DNA of 64,000 nt from Polaromonas sp. JS666 (lineage in GTDB: Bacteria > Pseudomonadota > Gammaproteobacteria > Burkholderiales > Burkholderiaceae_C): positions 496,001 to 560,000 of the forward strand of contig NC_007948.1 in the NCBI RefSeq assembly GCF_000013865.1. Reading direction: 5' to 3'. Of the stretch, positions 20,846 to 29,588 are shown piece by piece (within the stretch, counting starts at the first letter, position 1; each line of letters starts with the position of its first letter). The notes under the pieces were generated by a model. That model was not told the DNA's origin. It saw only the letters and a list, made by a program, of their open reading frames with translations, and ran no database searches. A program made the translations under genes and the position numbers.

Positions 20846-20858
20846 AGGCGAGTCGCAT

Positions 20859-21026
20859 GTGACCTGGGTCCTGCTGCCTGTCGTGGCCGACCTGAAGTCC
20901 GGTTTCGCTGCTGCATTGCAGTCGGTCAACGCAGAATCCGCCGATGACGCCTTTGCAGCGAAATCGGCCTTACGCCCTAAGCTGAAGACTCGGGCTGGAG
21001 AGACCAAGTCGAGGCCGCTTCATTGA
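20859..21026 (+). CDS. Possible 55-residue hypothetical protein
   Basis: Open frame from GTG 20859, 13 bases after the DUF2894 stop, ending at TGA 21024-21026. The sequence (VTWVLLPVVADLKSGFAAAL at the start) has a protein-like composition but no recognised family and no good ribosome site. It could be a small last gene or a chance frame. Confidence 0.25.
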   Translation: MTWVLLPVVADLKSGFAAALQSVNAESADDAFAAKSALRPKLKTRAGETKSRPLH

Positions 21027-21069
21027 TGGCGCCCCTTGCCGGCACGCCGCAATGTCTCTGCCCTGGCGG

Positions 21070-21276
21070 CTATTCCAGCGTGAATCCGATCTTCATTGAA
21101 ACCTGCCAATGCGCGACCTTGCCGTCGACCACATGGCCACGCGTCTCGGTGACGGTGAACCACTGGATGTTGCGCACCGTCTCATGTGCCTTGGCAATGG
21201 CGGTGCTCACGGCATCTTCAATGCTGGTGGCGGAGGAACCGGTGAGTTCAAGCTGCTTGTAAACATGGCTGCTCAT
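21070..21276 (-). CDS. Dodecin family flavin-binding protein
   Basis: A 68-residue dodecin. These form hollow dodecamers that store or buffer flavins. [15 protein letters not shown] at the start, the flavin-stacking Trp in NIQWFTVTE and the [13 protein letters not shown] ending fit the family. The frame is open further upstream, but ATG 21276 has GGGAG seven bases before it and gives the family length. It stands alone, facing the DUF operon. Confidence 0.9.
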   Translation of the reverse strand: MSSHVYKQLELTGSSATSIEDAVSTAIAKAHETVRNIQWFTVTETRGHVVDGKVAHWQVSMKIGFTLE

Positions 21277-21386
21277 GTGTCGCTCCCAGGAGTTGATCGG
21301 TCTGTCAAAGCTTAAGGGTTTTGTATTGGAACCACAAGCATGAGGCCGTGAGTCAGTGCCGGCGCTGCAGACGCAAAAAATACCGA

Positions 21387-21450
21387 GCCCAATCGATGAA
21401 GGCAAGCGAATCTACCCATGCATGCCGGGGTGGCCCTTCATCGATTGGGC
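21387..21450. repeat. Perfect 16-bp inverted repeat
   Basis: GCCCAATCGATGAAGG at 21387-21402 and its exact reverse complement at 21435-21450, with a 32-base spacer that includes CATGCATG. There is no T run. The surrounding 21277-21630 stretch holds no supported gene. Confidence 0.75.
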
Positions 21451-21630
21451 TGCTTTCCGATCGCGTCGCGGCTTCCTGGCCCCAATACGGTTCAGTGAAG
21501 CCCTTGCCCCCTGGTTTGTCATTCCGGACCTGATTCGGGATCCATGGATTGCGGGTCGGGCCCGCAATGACAAGTCAAGGTTTTCGTCATTCCGATTCAG
21601 GGTGAATAACTTAAACGAACCGTATTGCGG

Positions 21631-21882
21631 CTAGCGCCGTCGGAATCGCTCCTTCAGACGCTCGTGCTCCTGCGGCAAATAGGCGAGAGTCTTGTTCGCA
21701 CAAAAGCGGGCGACGCAGCCCAGAAGCACGAACATCATCACCGCGGCCGTGAAATGGATTGGCGGCTGACCTTGCTGGCTTGCCTGGATGGCAGCCAGCA
21801 GGGAGAATGCGCAGACCTGCGCATTGTTCAGGCGCTCGGGAACGAAAGCGACCAGCAGCCCGCAAACTGCGGCCGCGTTCAA
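21631..21882 (-). pseudogene. Fragment of a hypothetical membrane protein
   Basis: Open frame of about 83 codons with two hydrophobic stretches (AAVCGLLVAFVP and TAAVMMFVLLGCVARF). It directly follows the tautomerase gene on the same strand, has no ATG (only TTG 21882), and its frame stays open back into the tautomerase coding region. It ends abruptly after a basic RFRRR. It reads like the internal part of a longer membrane protein; the family was not identified. Confidence 0.35.
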
Positions 21883-21892
21883 CGCAATCGCC

Positions 21893-22273
21893 TCAAGCGT
21901 ATTGCGCGAGGCCGTGGCCGAGGGACCAATTCTCTTTCGCGACCTCGACCAGGCTCACGAACACGTCCTCCGGCCGGATGCCGGGGCTTTCGCCAAGCAG
22001 CTCCGCGATCCGCCGGAACAGCGCTTTCTTCTGTTCCACGGTGCGGGTGTTGTTCGCGGTGATCTGGATAAACACGAGATCGTCGCTCCGGGCGACGCCA
22101 AGATAAGACGCGCCGTAGCGGAAGTTCGCCGCGTCATGCTCACTGATGCTCATGAACTGGTCGTCCTCGGGCACGTTGAAGGTTTCGCGCATCGCGCAGT
22201 AAAGGCTGTCGAAGATCGCCTGCCGGTAGGCTTCCGGCTTTCCGGCGCGCAGTGAGATATGAAGCAGTGGCAT
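21893..22273 (-). CDS. Tautomerase family protein
   Basis: A 126-residue protein of the 4-oxalocrotonate tautomerase superfamily. Pro2, which becomes the N-terminal catalytic base, is present (MPLLHISLRAGKPEAY). TVEQKKALFRRIAELL and RPEDVFVSLVEVAKENWS are typical of the longer (about 125-residue) tautomerase group. It is divergent from a LysR gene at 22352, so it is probably that regulator's target. The substrate is not known. Confidence 0.85.
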   Translation of the reverse strand: MPLLHISLRAGKPEAYRQAIFDSLYCAMRETFNVPEDDQFMSISEHDAANFRYGASYLGVARSDDLVFIQITANNTRTVEQKKALFRRIAELLGESPGIRPEDVFVSLVEVAKENWSLGHGLAQYA

Positions 22274-22307
22274 CGGGAGTCCTTTCCATGTTGTGCTGGC
22301 TTCATGT

Positions 22308-22347
22308 TATCTATTTTGATATGCTATTGATACTTATATCAGTGATA
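22308..22347. promoter_or_regulatory. Candidate LysR operator between tautomerase and regulator
   Basis: The 78-bp divergent gap holds TATC-N6-GATA (22308-22321) and the palindrome TATCAGTGATA (22337-22347). AT-rich dyads in the gap between a LysR gene and a divergent target are typical binding sites. Confidence 0.45.
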
Positions 22348-22351
22348 ATGA

Positions 22352-23215
22352 ATGAAAATGATGGAGCGCCCCCTCGACCTAGATGCCATCGAGGCTTTCA
22401 TCCGCATCGCCGAGCTTGACAGCTTCACGCGCGCGGCTGAAGCCATGCGGACGACGCAGGCCGCGGTCAGCTTGAAGCTGAAGCGGCTCGAAGAGAGGCT
22501 CGGCTGCCGGCTCGTCGAGCGGACGCCCCGGCACGTGCAGCTTTCGGCGCAGGGCGCAGCCTTCCTTGAACACGCCCGCGAGCTCCTGGAGGTACACGAT
22601 CGCGCGCTCGCCGTATTTGCCGGAGCCCGGCAGCGCCTCACCATCGGCATCAGCGACCATGTTGCGGGGCCGGAGCTCCCCGCGCTGATCGCGCGCATGA
22701 ACGCGCAAGACCCGCAGCTGTTGATCGAAATCCGGATCGGATCGTCGGGCGACCTGCTTCAAAGCTTCGACCGGCGGGAACTCGACACGGTGATCGTCCG
22801 CCTGCATGTCGGGCGCAGCGACGGGGAAATTCTGACCGAAGAAAAATTCGGCTGGTTCGCAGCGCCAAGCTGGCAGCATCGCGCGGGCGAGCCCCTGCCG
22901 CTTGCCACGCTGGCCGAGCCCTGCGGCGTGCGTGCGATGGCCGGGCAGTTTCTCGATGCGGCAGCCGTGCCCTGGATAGAAATTTTCGTCGGCGGCGGCG
23001 TTGCGGCAGTCGCGGCGGCCGTCATGGCCGGGCTGGGCGTTGCTGCATTGGCTCCGCGCATGCTGCCATTTGGCGCAGTTGACGTGGGCCCCAAGCTCGG
23101 GCTTCCCGATTTACCGCGCTTGCCGGTTCTGCTTCACTCAAGGGTCAAGGACGGCCGGTCGCGCGATGCGCTTGCCGCGCTTTCGGCTGCCTTCAGGAGC
23201 GCGGTGCGCGGCTAG
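22352..23215 (+). CDS. LysR family transcriptional regulator
   Basis: A 287-residue regulator: N-terminal winged helix-turn-helix (LDAIEAFIRIAELDSFTRAAEAMRTTQ region, near residues 9-35) and a C-terminal periplasmic-binding-protein-like effector domain. ATG at 22352, 22358 and 22361 are all possible starts; none has a clear ribosome site. Divergent to the tautomerase gene. High GC and codon use resemble alpha- or beta-proteobacterial genes; the inducer cannot be told from the sequence. Confidence 0.88.
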   Translation: MKMMERPLDLDAIEAFIRIAELDSFTRAAEAMRTTQAAVSLKLKRLEERLGCRLVERTPRHVQLSAQGAAFLEHARELLEVHDRALAVFAGARQRLTIGISDHVAGPELPALIARMNAQDPQLLIEIRIGSSGDLLQSFDRRELDTVIVRLHVGRSDGEILTEEKFGWFAAPSWQHRAGEPLPLATLAEPCGVRAMAGQFLDAAAVPWIEIFVGGGVAAVAAAVMAGLGVAALAPRMLPFGAVDVGPKLGLPDLPRLPVLLHSRVKDGRSRDALAALSAAFRSAVRG

Positions 23216-23221
23216 CCAACG

Positions 23222-23866
23222 CTCCCAGCGCGACTGCTTTCGGCGCGTCGAGGGCCCAGAGCGGCGACTTGAGACTTCGACGCGCCGGTCCGTCCCGGAT
23301 CGTCGCTGGCGCAGGCAGCTGGTGCCACGGCTGTCCAGCTCCGCAGGGAGATTACGCTGCGGGAAGTCAAAGTCGCCCACCAGGTGCTGGTCACCACGCT
23401 GCTCGATCATCGACGGGTCAGCAAGGCCGATCTCTCGGCGCTGTACGCGCGTCGATGGAACGTCGAGCTGGACCTGCGCAACCTCAAGACCACCACAGGC
23501 ATGGACGTACTGAGTTGCCAGACGCCGCAGATGAACGAGAAACAGCTGTGGGTTCATCTGCTGGCCTACAACGTGATCCGATTGCTCATGGCACAGGCTG
23601 CCTGCAATGCAGACGTAGACCCGCGCGGCCTGAGCTTCAAGCACACGGTGCAACTGTGGACGGAGTGGGTGGCGCGAGGCCTTTCTGCCACGAAGGATTG
23701 CCAGCCGCTGTTCACGTTGATCACCCAATGCCGGGTCGGCCATCGGCCCGGTCGCATCGAGCCGCGAATGCGAAAACGAAGGCCCAAACCCTACCCGTGG
23801 TTGAAGGTGCCGCGCGCCCAGGCTCGCCGGCAAGTCCAGAAGCACGGCCATCTGCGGCAACCATAG
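23222..23866 (+). pseudogene. IS4-family transposase remnant
   Basis: The last 160 codons (from about 23384) carry the IS4 signature Y-(2)-R-(3)-E-(6)-K as YARRWNVELDLRNLK, followed by TTTGMDVLSCQTPQM. Upstream the match continues in frame (REITLREVKV near 23350), and a further part near 23230-23300 appears in another frame, so the gene is 5'-truncated and frameshifted. It ends where a peroxiredoxin gene on the other strand is cut, so this insertion probably truncated that gene. No intact ends were found by eye. Confidence 0.8.
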
Positions 23867-23871
23867 AAGAA

Positions 23872-24284
23872 TCGCTCAGAACAGGAAATGCAAGCTCATT
23901 CTTTTCTGCTGTGCTCAGGGAGTTGTCCGGTATCTGGGGTGAGATGGCTACCAACGTTGCGCCAAGGCTAGTCAGTTCGGGCAGTTGCTTTTGCCATGCA
24001 CGCAGCTCCAGGTTGCAATACGGGCATCAACCTCCCCGATAGAAGATGGCGACCACAGACCCTTTTTTCCACAGGCATTCAAGGCTGACCATGTCGCCTT
24101 TTGCACTGGGCAGATTCACGCTTGGTGCGTTGTCTCCTGCTTTCTTCGCGCTGAATTCAATGCCAGTCTCTTTGAGTTTGGCAGTTGCACCCTCCATCAT
24201 GGCGACGCGCTCTGGGGCGACACGGCTGGCGAAACCCGCTTTGTAGGCTGCGAGTTTGGTGGAGAGTGATGTTTCGGTTTGCAT
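23872..24284 (-). pseudogene. AhpC/TSA-type peroxiredoxin-like gene, broken by TGA and truncated
   Basis: ATG 24284 begins MQTETSLSTKLAAYKAG, and the frame runs to FYRGG followed by TGA at 24027-24029 where the family has Trp (RGGWCPYC). The frame continues after the stop as CPYCNLELRAWQKQLPEL and IPDNSLSTAEKNELAFPVL until the IS4 remnant. It is therefore broken by a single G-to-A change (TGG to TGA) and also lacks its 3' end. It is the last gene of an operon SDR-CMD-DMT-peroxiredoxin on the minus strand. Confidence 0.8.
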
Positions 24285-24325
24285 GTTGATTGCCTGGTTG
24301 TTGAATGAAGTAGAAATTGGTTGAA

Positions 24326-25264
24326 CTAGCGCTTGCTTGCGCCAGTGACTGCAAAGAGCAGCCCAGCCATGACTATCAGCAGCCCAATGACTTCGAAGGT
24401 TCCTGGGGTATGCCCCAGAATGGGCCAAGCCATCAGCGCTGCGAGACCGGGCGCCAAGGCGGGAAACACAGCCGCACGCGCTGGCCCCAGGATGGAAACC
24501 ATCTTGGCGTAGGTGAACAGTGTGCCGGTCCCGGCAGGGAGCCCCTGAATCAGCGCTTCTGTCCAAAACACCTCACTGCTTGTTGCGAGAAGGCCCTTTG
24601 CCCCAGTTACCCAGAAGTAACACGGAACATGGGTCACAAGTGCTGAAAATGCGATGACCGATGTGGCGAGCAAAGTGTCAAGCCGATGCTTTCTAAGCAG
24701 CACGCCAAAGCCTGCCCACAAAGTTCCTGCCGCGATGAACATGGCATCTCCCAACAGCGACCGACTTGTGAAAGTTGCTGTGTCGATCCCTGACACCAAC
24801 ACGAGACCGAGCAGGACAACAGCGATGCCCAAAGCCCTTCAGCGCGTGATGCGGTCTTGCAGAACCCAAGCGCCAATCAACATACCCATCACGCTCATGG
24901 CTGAGAAGGGGAATACGGCGGCGTGGCTGGATGGCGCGAACTGAAGCGCGCCGAACATGAGCAAGCCAAAAGGCGTTCCAGCCAACAGTGACACGGCGAT
25001 CCAGACGCGCCATTGTTCGGTCAAAACGGTTCGCTGGCTGGCAAATGCCTTCACCAGCAGAGGCAGCATGGCAAGTCCCGCCACTCCAAAGTGCAGCGCC
25101 GTCAGATCGGGCGACGAGAGCCCTCGCGCAATGCCCCATCGTGCATAGACGGTGTAGAACGCGCCGATGCTGGCTGCCAACAAACCCACGGCAATCCCCG
25201 CTGCAAGTTTTGCCGTTTCACCAGTTGGCGATGTAGGCGAATGGGGCAGTAAGGTATTTTGCAT
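24326..25264 (-). pseudogene. DMT (EamA) family exporter with one in-frame TGA
   Basis: Two same-frame segments (25264-24842 and 24838-24326) make up a ten-helix drug/metabolite transporter of about 311 residues. They are divided only by TGA at 24839-24841, in the setting QDRITR-stop-RALGIAVVLLG, the usual link after the first EamA repeat. Everything else is intact. Either a young pseudogene, or a product made by read-through or by restart at ATG 24832. It follows the CMD gene at 25288 and precedes the broken peroxiredoxin. Confidence 0.8.
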
Positions 25265-25287
25265 GGTGCGCTCCAGTGGTGGGCCGA

Positions 25288-25824
25288 TTAGTCGAGCTTG
25301 GGGGCGGCAGGAAAATCCACCGGGACTTGGGTCGTCGAGTGCAAATAGTTGCTCACGGTTTTGTCGCCAATGATCACAATGGCATCGACCAGGTTTTCCT
25401 TCGTCCAGCCAGCAGCAAAGAACGCAGTGACAAGGGTTTGGTCGACGTGGCCACGGTTTTGGGTGATGCCTTTGGTCAAGCGCGCAAGCGCGTCGAACTT
25501 GCCGTCGAAGCTGGCATGGCCATGGCGGATTTCGAGGATCTGCTCATCGGTGAAGCCGTTCATCTTGCCGAGCATGGTGTGCGCGGCCAAGCAGTACTCG
25601 CATTCGTTGACCTGGCTCACCACGAGGTTTACCACCTCGCGAGCTTTGCCCGATACGCTGCTCTTGGCGTTTTGGAACGCCATATAGCTGGCCAGCGCGG
25701 TCTCGGAGTGGGCAAAGGTGGCGTAGAGATTTGGCACCATGCCGAGAGCTTTTTTGAGGTTGTCAAAAATGGCTTGGTTGGCGGGGGACACTTTTTCGCG
25801 GGTGGGAACGTTGATGGTGGTCAT
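25288..25824 (-). CDS. Carboxymuconolactone decarboxylase / AhpD-like protein
   Basis: A 178-residue all-helical protein of the CMD family with the redox motif CEYCLAAH (CxxC plus His), as in AhpD-like alkylhydroperoxidases. Such proteins reduce peroxides or peroxiredoxins through the cysteine pair. It lies in an operon after an SDR gene and before the DMT exporter and peroxiredoxin, which fits a role in oxidant or electrophile defence. A close relative is at 28986. Confidence 0.9.
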   Translation of the reverse strand: MTTINVPTREKVSPANQAIFDNLKKALGMVPNLYATFAHSETALASYMAFQNAKSSVSGKAREVVNLVVSQVNECEYCLAAHTMLGKMNGFTDEQILEIRHGHASFDGKFDALARLTKGITQNRGHVDQTLVTAFFAAGWTKENLVDAIVIIGDKTVSNYLHSTTQVPVDFPAAPKLD

Positions 25825-25878
25825 GATGATTTCCTATTGGTTTGATAAAAACAGTGAAGTGAAACTTGAGAATCGGGT

Positions 25879-26628
25879 TTATTGAATGGTGAAACCGCCA
25901 TCCACAGCGATGGACTGGCCGGTGAGGTAAGGGGCTTTGGAGGAAGCGACGAAGATGATCGTTTCAGCGATTTCATCCACAGTCGCGGCCCTCTTTGCCG
26001 GAACCCCCGCCATGAATCCGGCTTTGACGCTTTCATCTCGACCCACAAATCGGTCGAGCATGTCGGTCTGGACCGGCCCTGGCGCTACGGCGTTGACGCG
26101 AACACCGAAGGCTGCGCCCTCCAAAGCGGCGCTTTTGGTCAGACCTTCTACCGCATGCTTGCTCGCGACATAGACCGATGCGCCTGCCATGCCAACTTTC
26201 CCCGCGATGGAAGAGAGGTTGACGATGGAGCCGTGGCCCTGGGCCTGCATGGCGCGAATTTCATGCTTCATCGACAGCAGCGTGCCCAGCACGTTGGTCG
26301 AAAACGTCGCGTGAACGTTTTCTGTGCTTTGCTCGGTGATCGGACCCAATGCGCCTTCGGTGCCAGCATTGTTGATGGCAATGTCAAGCTGGCCAAACAG
26401 GCTGACAGCCTTTTCAACAAGGCTTCTGACTTCAGCTTCGTTAGCGACATCCGCCTTGATGAATTCTGCCTTTGCGCCGAGCGTTCGTAGTTCGGCTGCT
26501 AGAGACTGACCGGCCTCTTCACGCCGTCCGCTGACGACAACATTGGCGCCTTGCTTGGCGAAGGCGATGGCTGTGGCTCGGCCGATGCCGGTCAGAGCGC
26601 CGGTGACTAGGACTGTGGGTTGGTTCAT
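25879..26628 (-). CDS. SDR family oxidoreductase
   Basis: A 249-residue short-chain dehydrogenase: cofactor motif TGALTGIGRA (residues near 9-18), NNAG near 87-90, catalytic Ser of LSSIAG and YxxxK as YVASK. Arg residues after the second strand (GRREEAG) suggest NADPH. ATG 26628 is chosen because AAGGAG precedes it and it starts the fold directly. First gene of the minus-strand operon, divergent from a LysR gene at 26746. Confidence 0.92.
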   Translation of the reverse strand: MNQPTVLVTGALTGIGRATAIAFAKQGANVVVSGRREEAGQSLAAELRTLGAKAEFIKADVANEAEVRSLVEKAVSLFGQLDIAINNAGTEGALGPITEQSTENVHATFSTNVLGTLLSMKHEIRAMQAQGHGSIVNLSSIAGKVGMAGASVYVASKHAVEGLTKSAALEGAAFGVRVNAVAPGPVQTDMLDRFVGRDESVKAGFMAGVPAKRAATVDEIAETIIFVASSKAPYLTGQSIAVDGGFTIQ

Positions 26629-26745
26629 ATCGACTCCTTGGTGGGTTGGGTTGCTAGGAGCCTCAACTGTGACTGATTCCAAAGAGTTGATATAGACTGG
26701 TTTTGGTTGTATCAATTAGTAGATAATGGAATATATGGAGGTGTC
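26629..26745. promoter_or_regulatory. Divergent promoter region of the SDR operon and its LysR gene
   Basis: This 117-bp gap contains a wide dyad TTGATA ... TATCAA (about 20-base spacer) and other AT-rich half sites. It probably holds back-to-back promoters and the LysR binding site. Confidence 0.4.
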
Positions 26746-27669
26746 ATGGACAAGCTGTCTGCAATGAAGACTTTTGTGCGTGTGGTCGAAGCTGGCAGCT
26801 TCTCGGCGGTGGCAGACGAGATGCGCGCGACTCAAAGCGCTATCAGCAAGCAGGTTGCGGCTTTGGAAAAAGAGTTGGGGACCAAGTTGCTGATCAGAAC
26901 GACGCGGTCGCTTTCCTTGTCGGAAGAGGGCGAGCGCTATTTCGAGCAGGCACGTAGGCTTGTTGGCGAGATCGCCGAGGCCGAGTCGGATTTGCGCAAA
27001 GGGGAAGGCCGGCTAAGTGGTTGGTTGCGAGTGGCCGCCTCGGTAGGCTTTGGTCGTCTCAAACTCATGCCTTTGGTGAAGGCATTCATGGATACTCACG
27101 CCGGTGTGAAAATCGACCTGCGGCTGCATGATGGTTTTATCGACCTGATTGAGCAGGGAATCGACATCTCGGTGCGCATAGGCGAACTGCCTGACAGTGG
27201 GCTGATCGCTCGTCGCGTAGGCACCTCGCAACGAATGCTCTTGGCGCATCGCGATTACTTAAGAAGCTTGCCCAAAGGCGTCAAGGCACCAGTGAATCCA
27301 GAGGACTTGTCCAATCACAACTGCGTTGTATATACCGAGCTAGCCACCCGTAATCTATGGGCCTTTGAAGCCGGGGCCGGAGCTTCTGAACCGCTCGGAA
27401 CTGTCAAGGCGGTTCGGGTGGGGGGCCGCATACAAACGAACAGTAGCGAAGTGATCCGCTCTGCTGTGACAGCTGGGATGGGTATTGGCTATTCGCCAAC
27501 TTGGCTTTTCGAGTCCGAGTTGGCACGTGGTGAGGTGGTCCGTGTCATGCCTGACTGGCAGTCGCCTCATTTGCCGATTCATATGGTGAGCCCGCCTGAG
27601 CGTAAACATTCGGCGAAGGTCAAGGCGTTCGTCGAGCACGTTGCATTGGAGCTGACGAGTGGAAAATAG
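26746..27669 (+). CDS. LysR family transcriptional regulator (donor of the copy at 41.4 kb)
   Basis: A 307-residue LysR protein of the CrgA-like type: HTH in MKTFVRVVEAGSFSAVADEM, then the effector domain. GGAGG precedes ATG 26746. It is divergent from the SDR-CMD-DMT-peroxiredoxin operon and probably controls it. Bases 27218-27472 are present again, inverted and nearly identical, at 41427-41680 next to an IS6 remnant. An IS66 remnant follows directly downstream. Confidence 0.92.
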   Translation: MDKLSAMKTFVRVVEAGSFSAVADEMRATQSAISKQVAALEKELGTKLLIRTTRSLSLSEEGERYFEQARRLVGEIAEAESDLRKGEGRLSGWLRVAASVGFGRLKLMPLVKAFMDTHAGVKIDLRLHDGFIDLIEQGIDISVRIGELPDSGLIARRVGTSQRMLLAHRDYLRSLPKGVKAPVNPEDLSNHNCVVYTELATRNLWAFEAGAGASEPLGTVKAVRVGGRIQTNSSEVIRSAVTAGMGIGYSPTWLFESELARGEVVRVMPDWQSPHLPIHMVSPPERKHSAKVKAFVEHVALELTSGK

Positions 27670-27695
27670 GCGTAAGCGTCATCCCAGCACCGTTC

Positions 27696-27956
27696 TTGCC
27701 TGCTGAGGGATGCACTGAGAGCATGGCCTGCATGACAACACCTGCAGGCACTCCCTCCGAATCCGCCGTCACACAACCAGCACCGATACTGGTGCTGGAC
27801 CGCAAGAGCAACGGCCACGCCATCTACGACCCCGAGGCCAAACGAGCCTTGGCGCAGCAGTGCCTGCAGCCCGGCGTATCGGTGGCGGCCACAGCTCTGC
27901 GCGCCGAGCCTGCCGACGTCATTCAGGTTGCTCGGCACCCGCGAGAGATAACCTAG
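27696..27956 (+). pseudogene. IS66 accessory TnpA-like remnant
   Basis: The frame contains LDRKSNGHAIYDPEAKRALA, then QQCLQPGVSVAATALR, the start of an IS66-type TnpA/OrfA, but the normal continuation is replaced by unrelated codons. Only about 60 codons match. No TnpB or TnpC is nearby, so this is a fragment. Confidence 0.6.
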
Positions 27957-28864
27957 AGTGTCTTCGCAACGGACTCTAAACGGGCCGCCAGGCGCGGTGC
28001 CGCAAAATCGAGAAACACCCGAAGCTTCAGAGGAACGAGCCGGCTGCTTGGGTATACAAGGCTAACTGGCGTTGGCAGCGCCTCAAAATCTCTGAGTACG
28101 GGGATCAACAGTCCTGATCGCACTGCATCTTCAGCCTGATACGACGTCGCCTGGACCAGCCCAAGTTCCGCTACGGCGGCTGTAATGGCAGATTCAGGTG
28201 TAGTGGTTGTCAGGCGAGCGCGAATCGGAAACATTGCCTCTAGGCCGCCCTCTCGAAACAGCCAGGCTTTATAAGGCCCCAAGCTAGTCCAGGAAATGCA
28301 GCTGTGTCGCACGAGTTCCGAAGGGTGCTTCGGCATGCCGCGCGCTTTGAGATAGCCCGGGGCACCAAAAACAATCATCTTGATTTCTCCCACCGATCGA
28401 GCAACCTGACCGCTATCGGACAGCGTGCTGATGCGCACGGCTAAATCAAGATGCTCACCGACCAGATCAACCATGCGATCAACGAGCAAGAGACGAAGGT
28501 CGATATCAGGGTAAGCGCGAAGAAACTCTGTCGCGACAGGCTGCAAGTGCTGCCTGCCGAAACCCACAGGGGCCGTTATGGACAGCTCACCTTTTGGCGA
28601 TCGGTACTCACCAACAACCGTTTCTTCGGCATCCTTTAGATACTCAAGAATATGCTGGCACGCTGCGAAGTAGCCAATACCGCTTTCGGTCAGCACTATC
28701 TGGCGCGTCGAGCGATGGAATAGACGCACACCCAGTGATGTTTCGAGTTCCGCGACCCTGCGGCTGAGGGTGGCCAATGGCACACCGATTTCTCGGCTCG
28801 CCGCCGAGAAGCCTCCAGCACGCGCGACCGAGACAAACGCCGTGATCGATTCTATCTTGTCCAT
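27953..28864 (-). CDS. LysR family transcriptional regulator
   Basis: A 303-residue LysR protein with the HTH MDKIESITAFVSVARAGGFS followed by AASREIGVPLATLSRRVAEL, and an effector domain. It is divergent from the CMD-hydrolase-HbpS genes at 28986-31024 and likely regulates them. It is related in type to the regulator at 26746, and both stand opposite a CMD gene, suggesting parallel modules. Confidence 0.92.
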   Translation of the reverse strand: MDKIESITAFVSVARAGGFSAASREIGVPLATLSRRVAELETSLGVRLFHRSTRQIVLTESGIGYFAACQHILEYLKDAEETVVGEYRSPKGELSITAPVGFGRQHLQPVATEFLRAYPDIDLRLLLVDRMVDLVGEHLDLAVRISTLSDSGQVARSVGEIKMIVFGAPGYLKARGMPKHPSELVRHSCISWTSLGPYKAWLFREGGLEAMFPIRARLTTTTPESAITAAVAELGLVQATSYQAEDAVRSGLLIPVLRDFEALPTPVSLVYPSSRLVPLKLRVFLDFAAPRLAARLESVAKTL

Positions 28865-28985
28865 ACCTTCTCGGAACTCGGAAAAGTGATTATCAAATGT
28901 CCCGGCTTATCAAGCAAGCCAAGAAGATCCATCATTACACCACGCAAAAAAAGCGCCATTCTCAACTGACGAAAAGGATTTCCGG

Positions 28986-29540
28986 ATGTCACGACTTCAC
29001 ACTCCCGCTTCAATCGGAGCTTCGCCTGTTGCTGCACAGGCTGCGCTTAATGCGATCGACAAGCAACTTGGATTGGTACCTAACCTGTTTCGCGTCGTTG
29101 CAAACAGCCCGGCTGCGTTACAAGGGTACGTTGATTTCAACAGCGCGGCGTCTAAGGGGAAACTCAGCGCCCAAACACGCGAACGCATTGCATTGGCAGT
29201 TGCAGAGATCAACGGCTGTGGCTACTGCCTAGCAGCCCATACCTACTTGGCAGGCAACGTCGCCAAGCTCGACGAGGCTGAGATTGTCGCCAACCGTAAG
29301 GGCGCATCGAATGATCCCAAGGCTGATAAGGCTGTGCGATTCGCCGCGCAGGTGGTGCATAACCGCGGCCATGTGAGCGATAACGAACTGGCGACGGTAC
29401 GCGAAGCCGGCTATGACGACGCCGAGATTGTCGAAATAGTGCTTGCCGTTGCGCTCAATACCTTTACCAACTACCTCAACGAGGTAGCTGGAACCCAGAT
29501 TGATTTTCCAGCCACTGCACCTCTGGTTGCAGCGTCCTGA
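28986..29540 (+). CDS. Carboxymuconolactone decarboxylase / AhpD-like protein
   Basis: A 184-residue CMD-family protein with CGYCLAAH (CxxC-His) and the HNRGHVSDNELATVREAGY stretch. It resembles the protein at 25288 in length and motifs. Likely a thiol-dependent peroxidase-like or related enzyme. It heads a plus-strand group with an alpha/beta hydrolase and an HbpS-like exported protein. Confidence 0.9.
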   Translation: MSRLHTPASIGASPVAAQAALNAIDKQLGLVPNLFRVVANSPAALQGYVDFNSAASKGKLSAQTRERIALAVAEINGCGYCLAAHTYLAGNVAKLDEAEIVANRKGASNDPKADKAVRFAAQVVHNRGHVSDNELATVREAGYDDAEIVEIVLAVALNTFTNYLNEVAGTQIDFPATAPLVAAS

Positions 29541-29588
29541 GAACGATCTGCCCATTTGCCAATCGACCCATTTTTAAGAACACAGATT

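Noticed and set aside
23269..24042. 257-codon frame across the IS4 remnant
   Set aside because: It is out of frame with the transposase text (YREK motif) and runs through the antisense of the peroxiredoxin gene; no protein family fits.
24027..24841. UGA used as a Trp codon in this genome
   Set aside because: Many essential genes in the window, such as rplE, rpmJ and rpmD, end at TGA with correct length, so TGA is a normal stop here.
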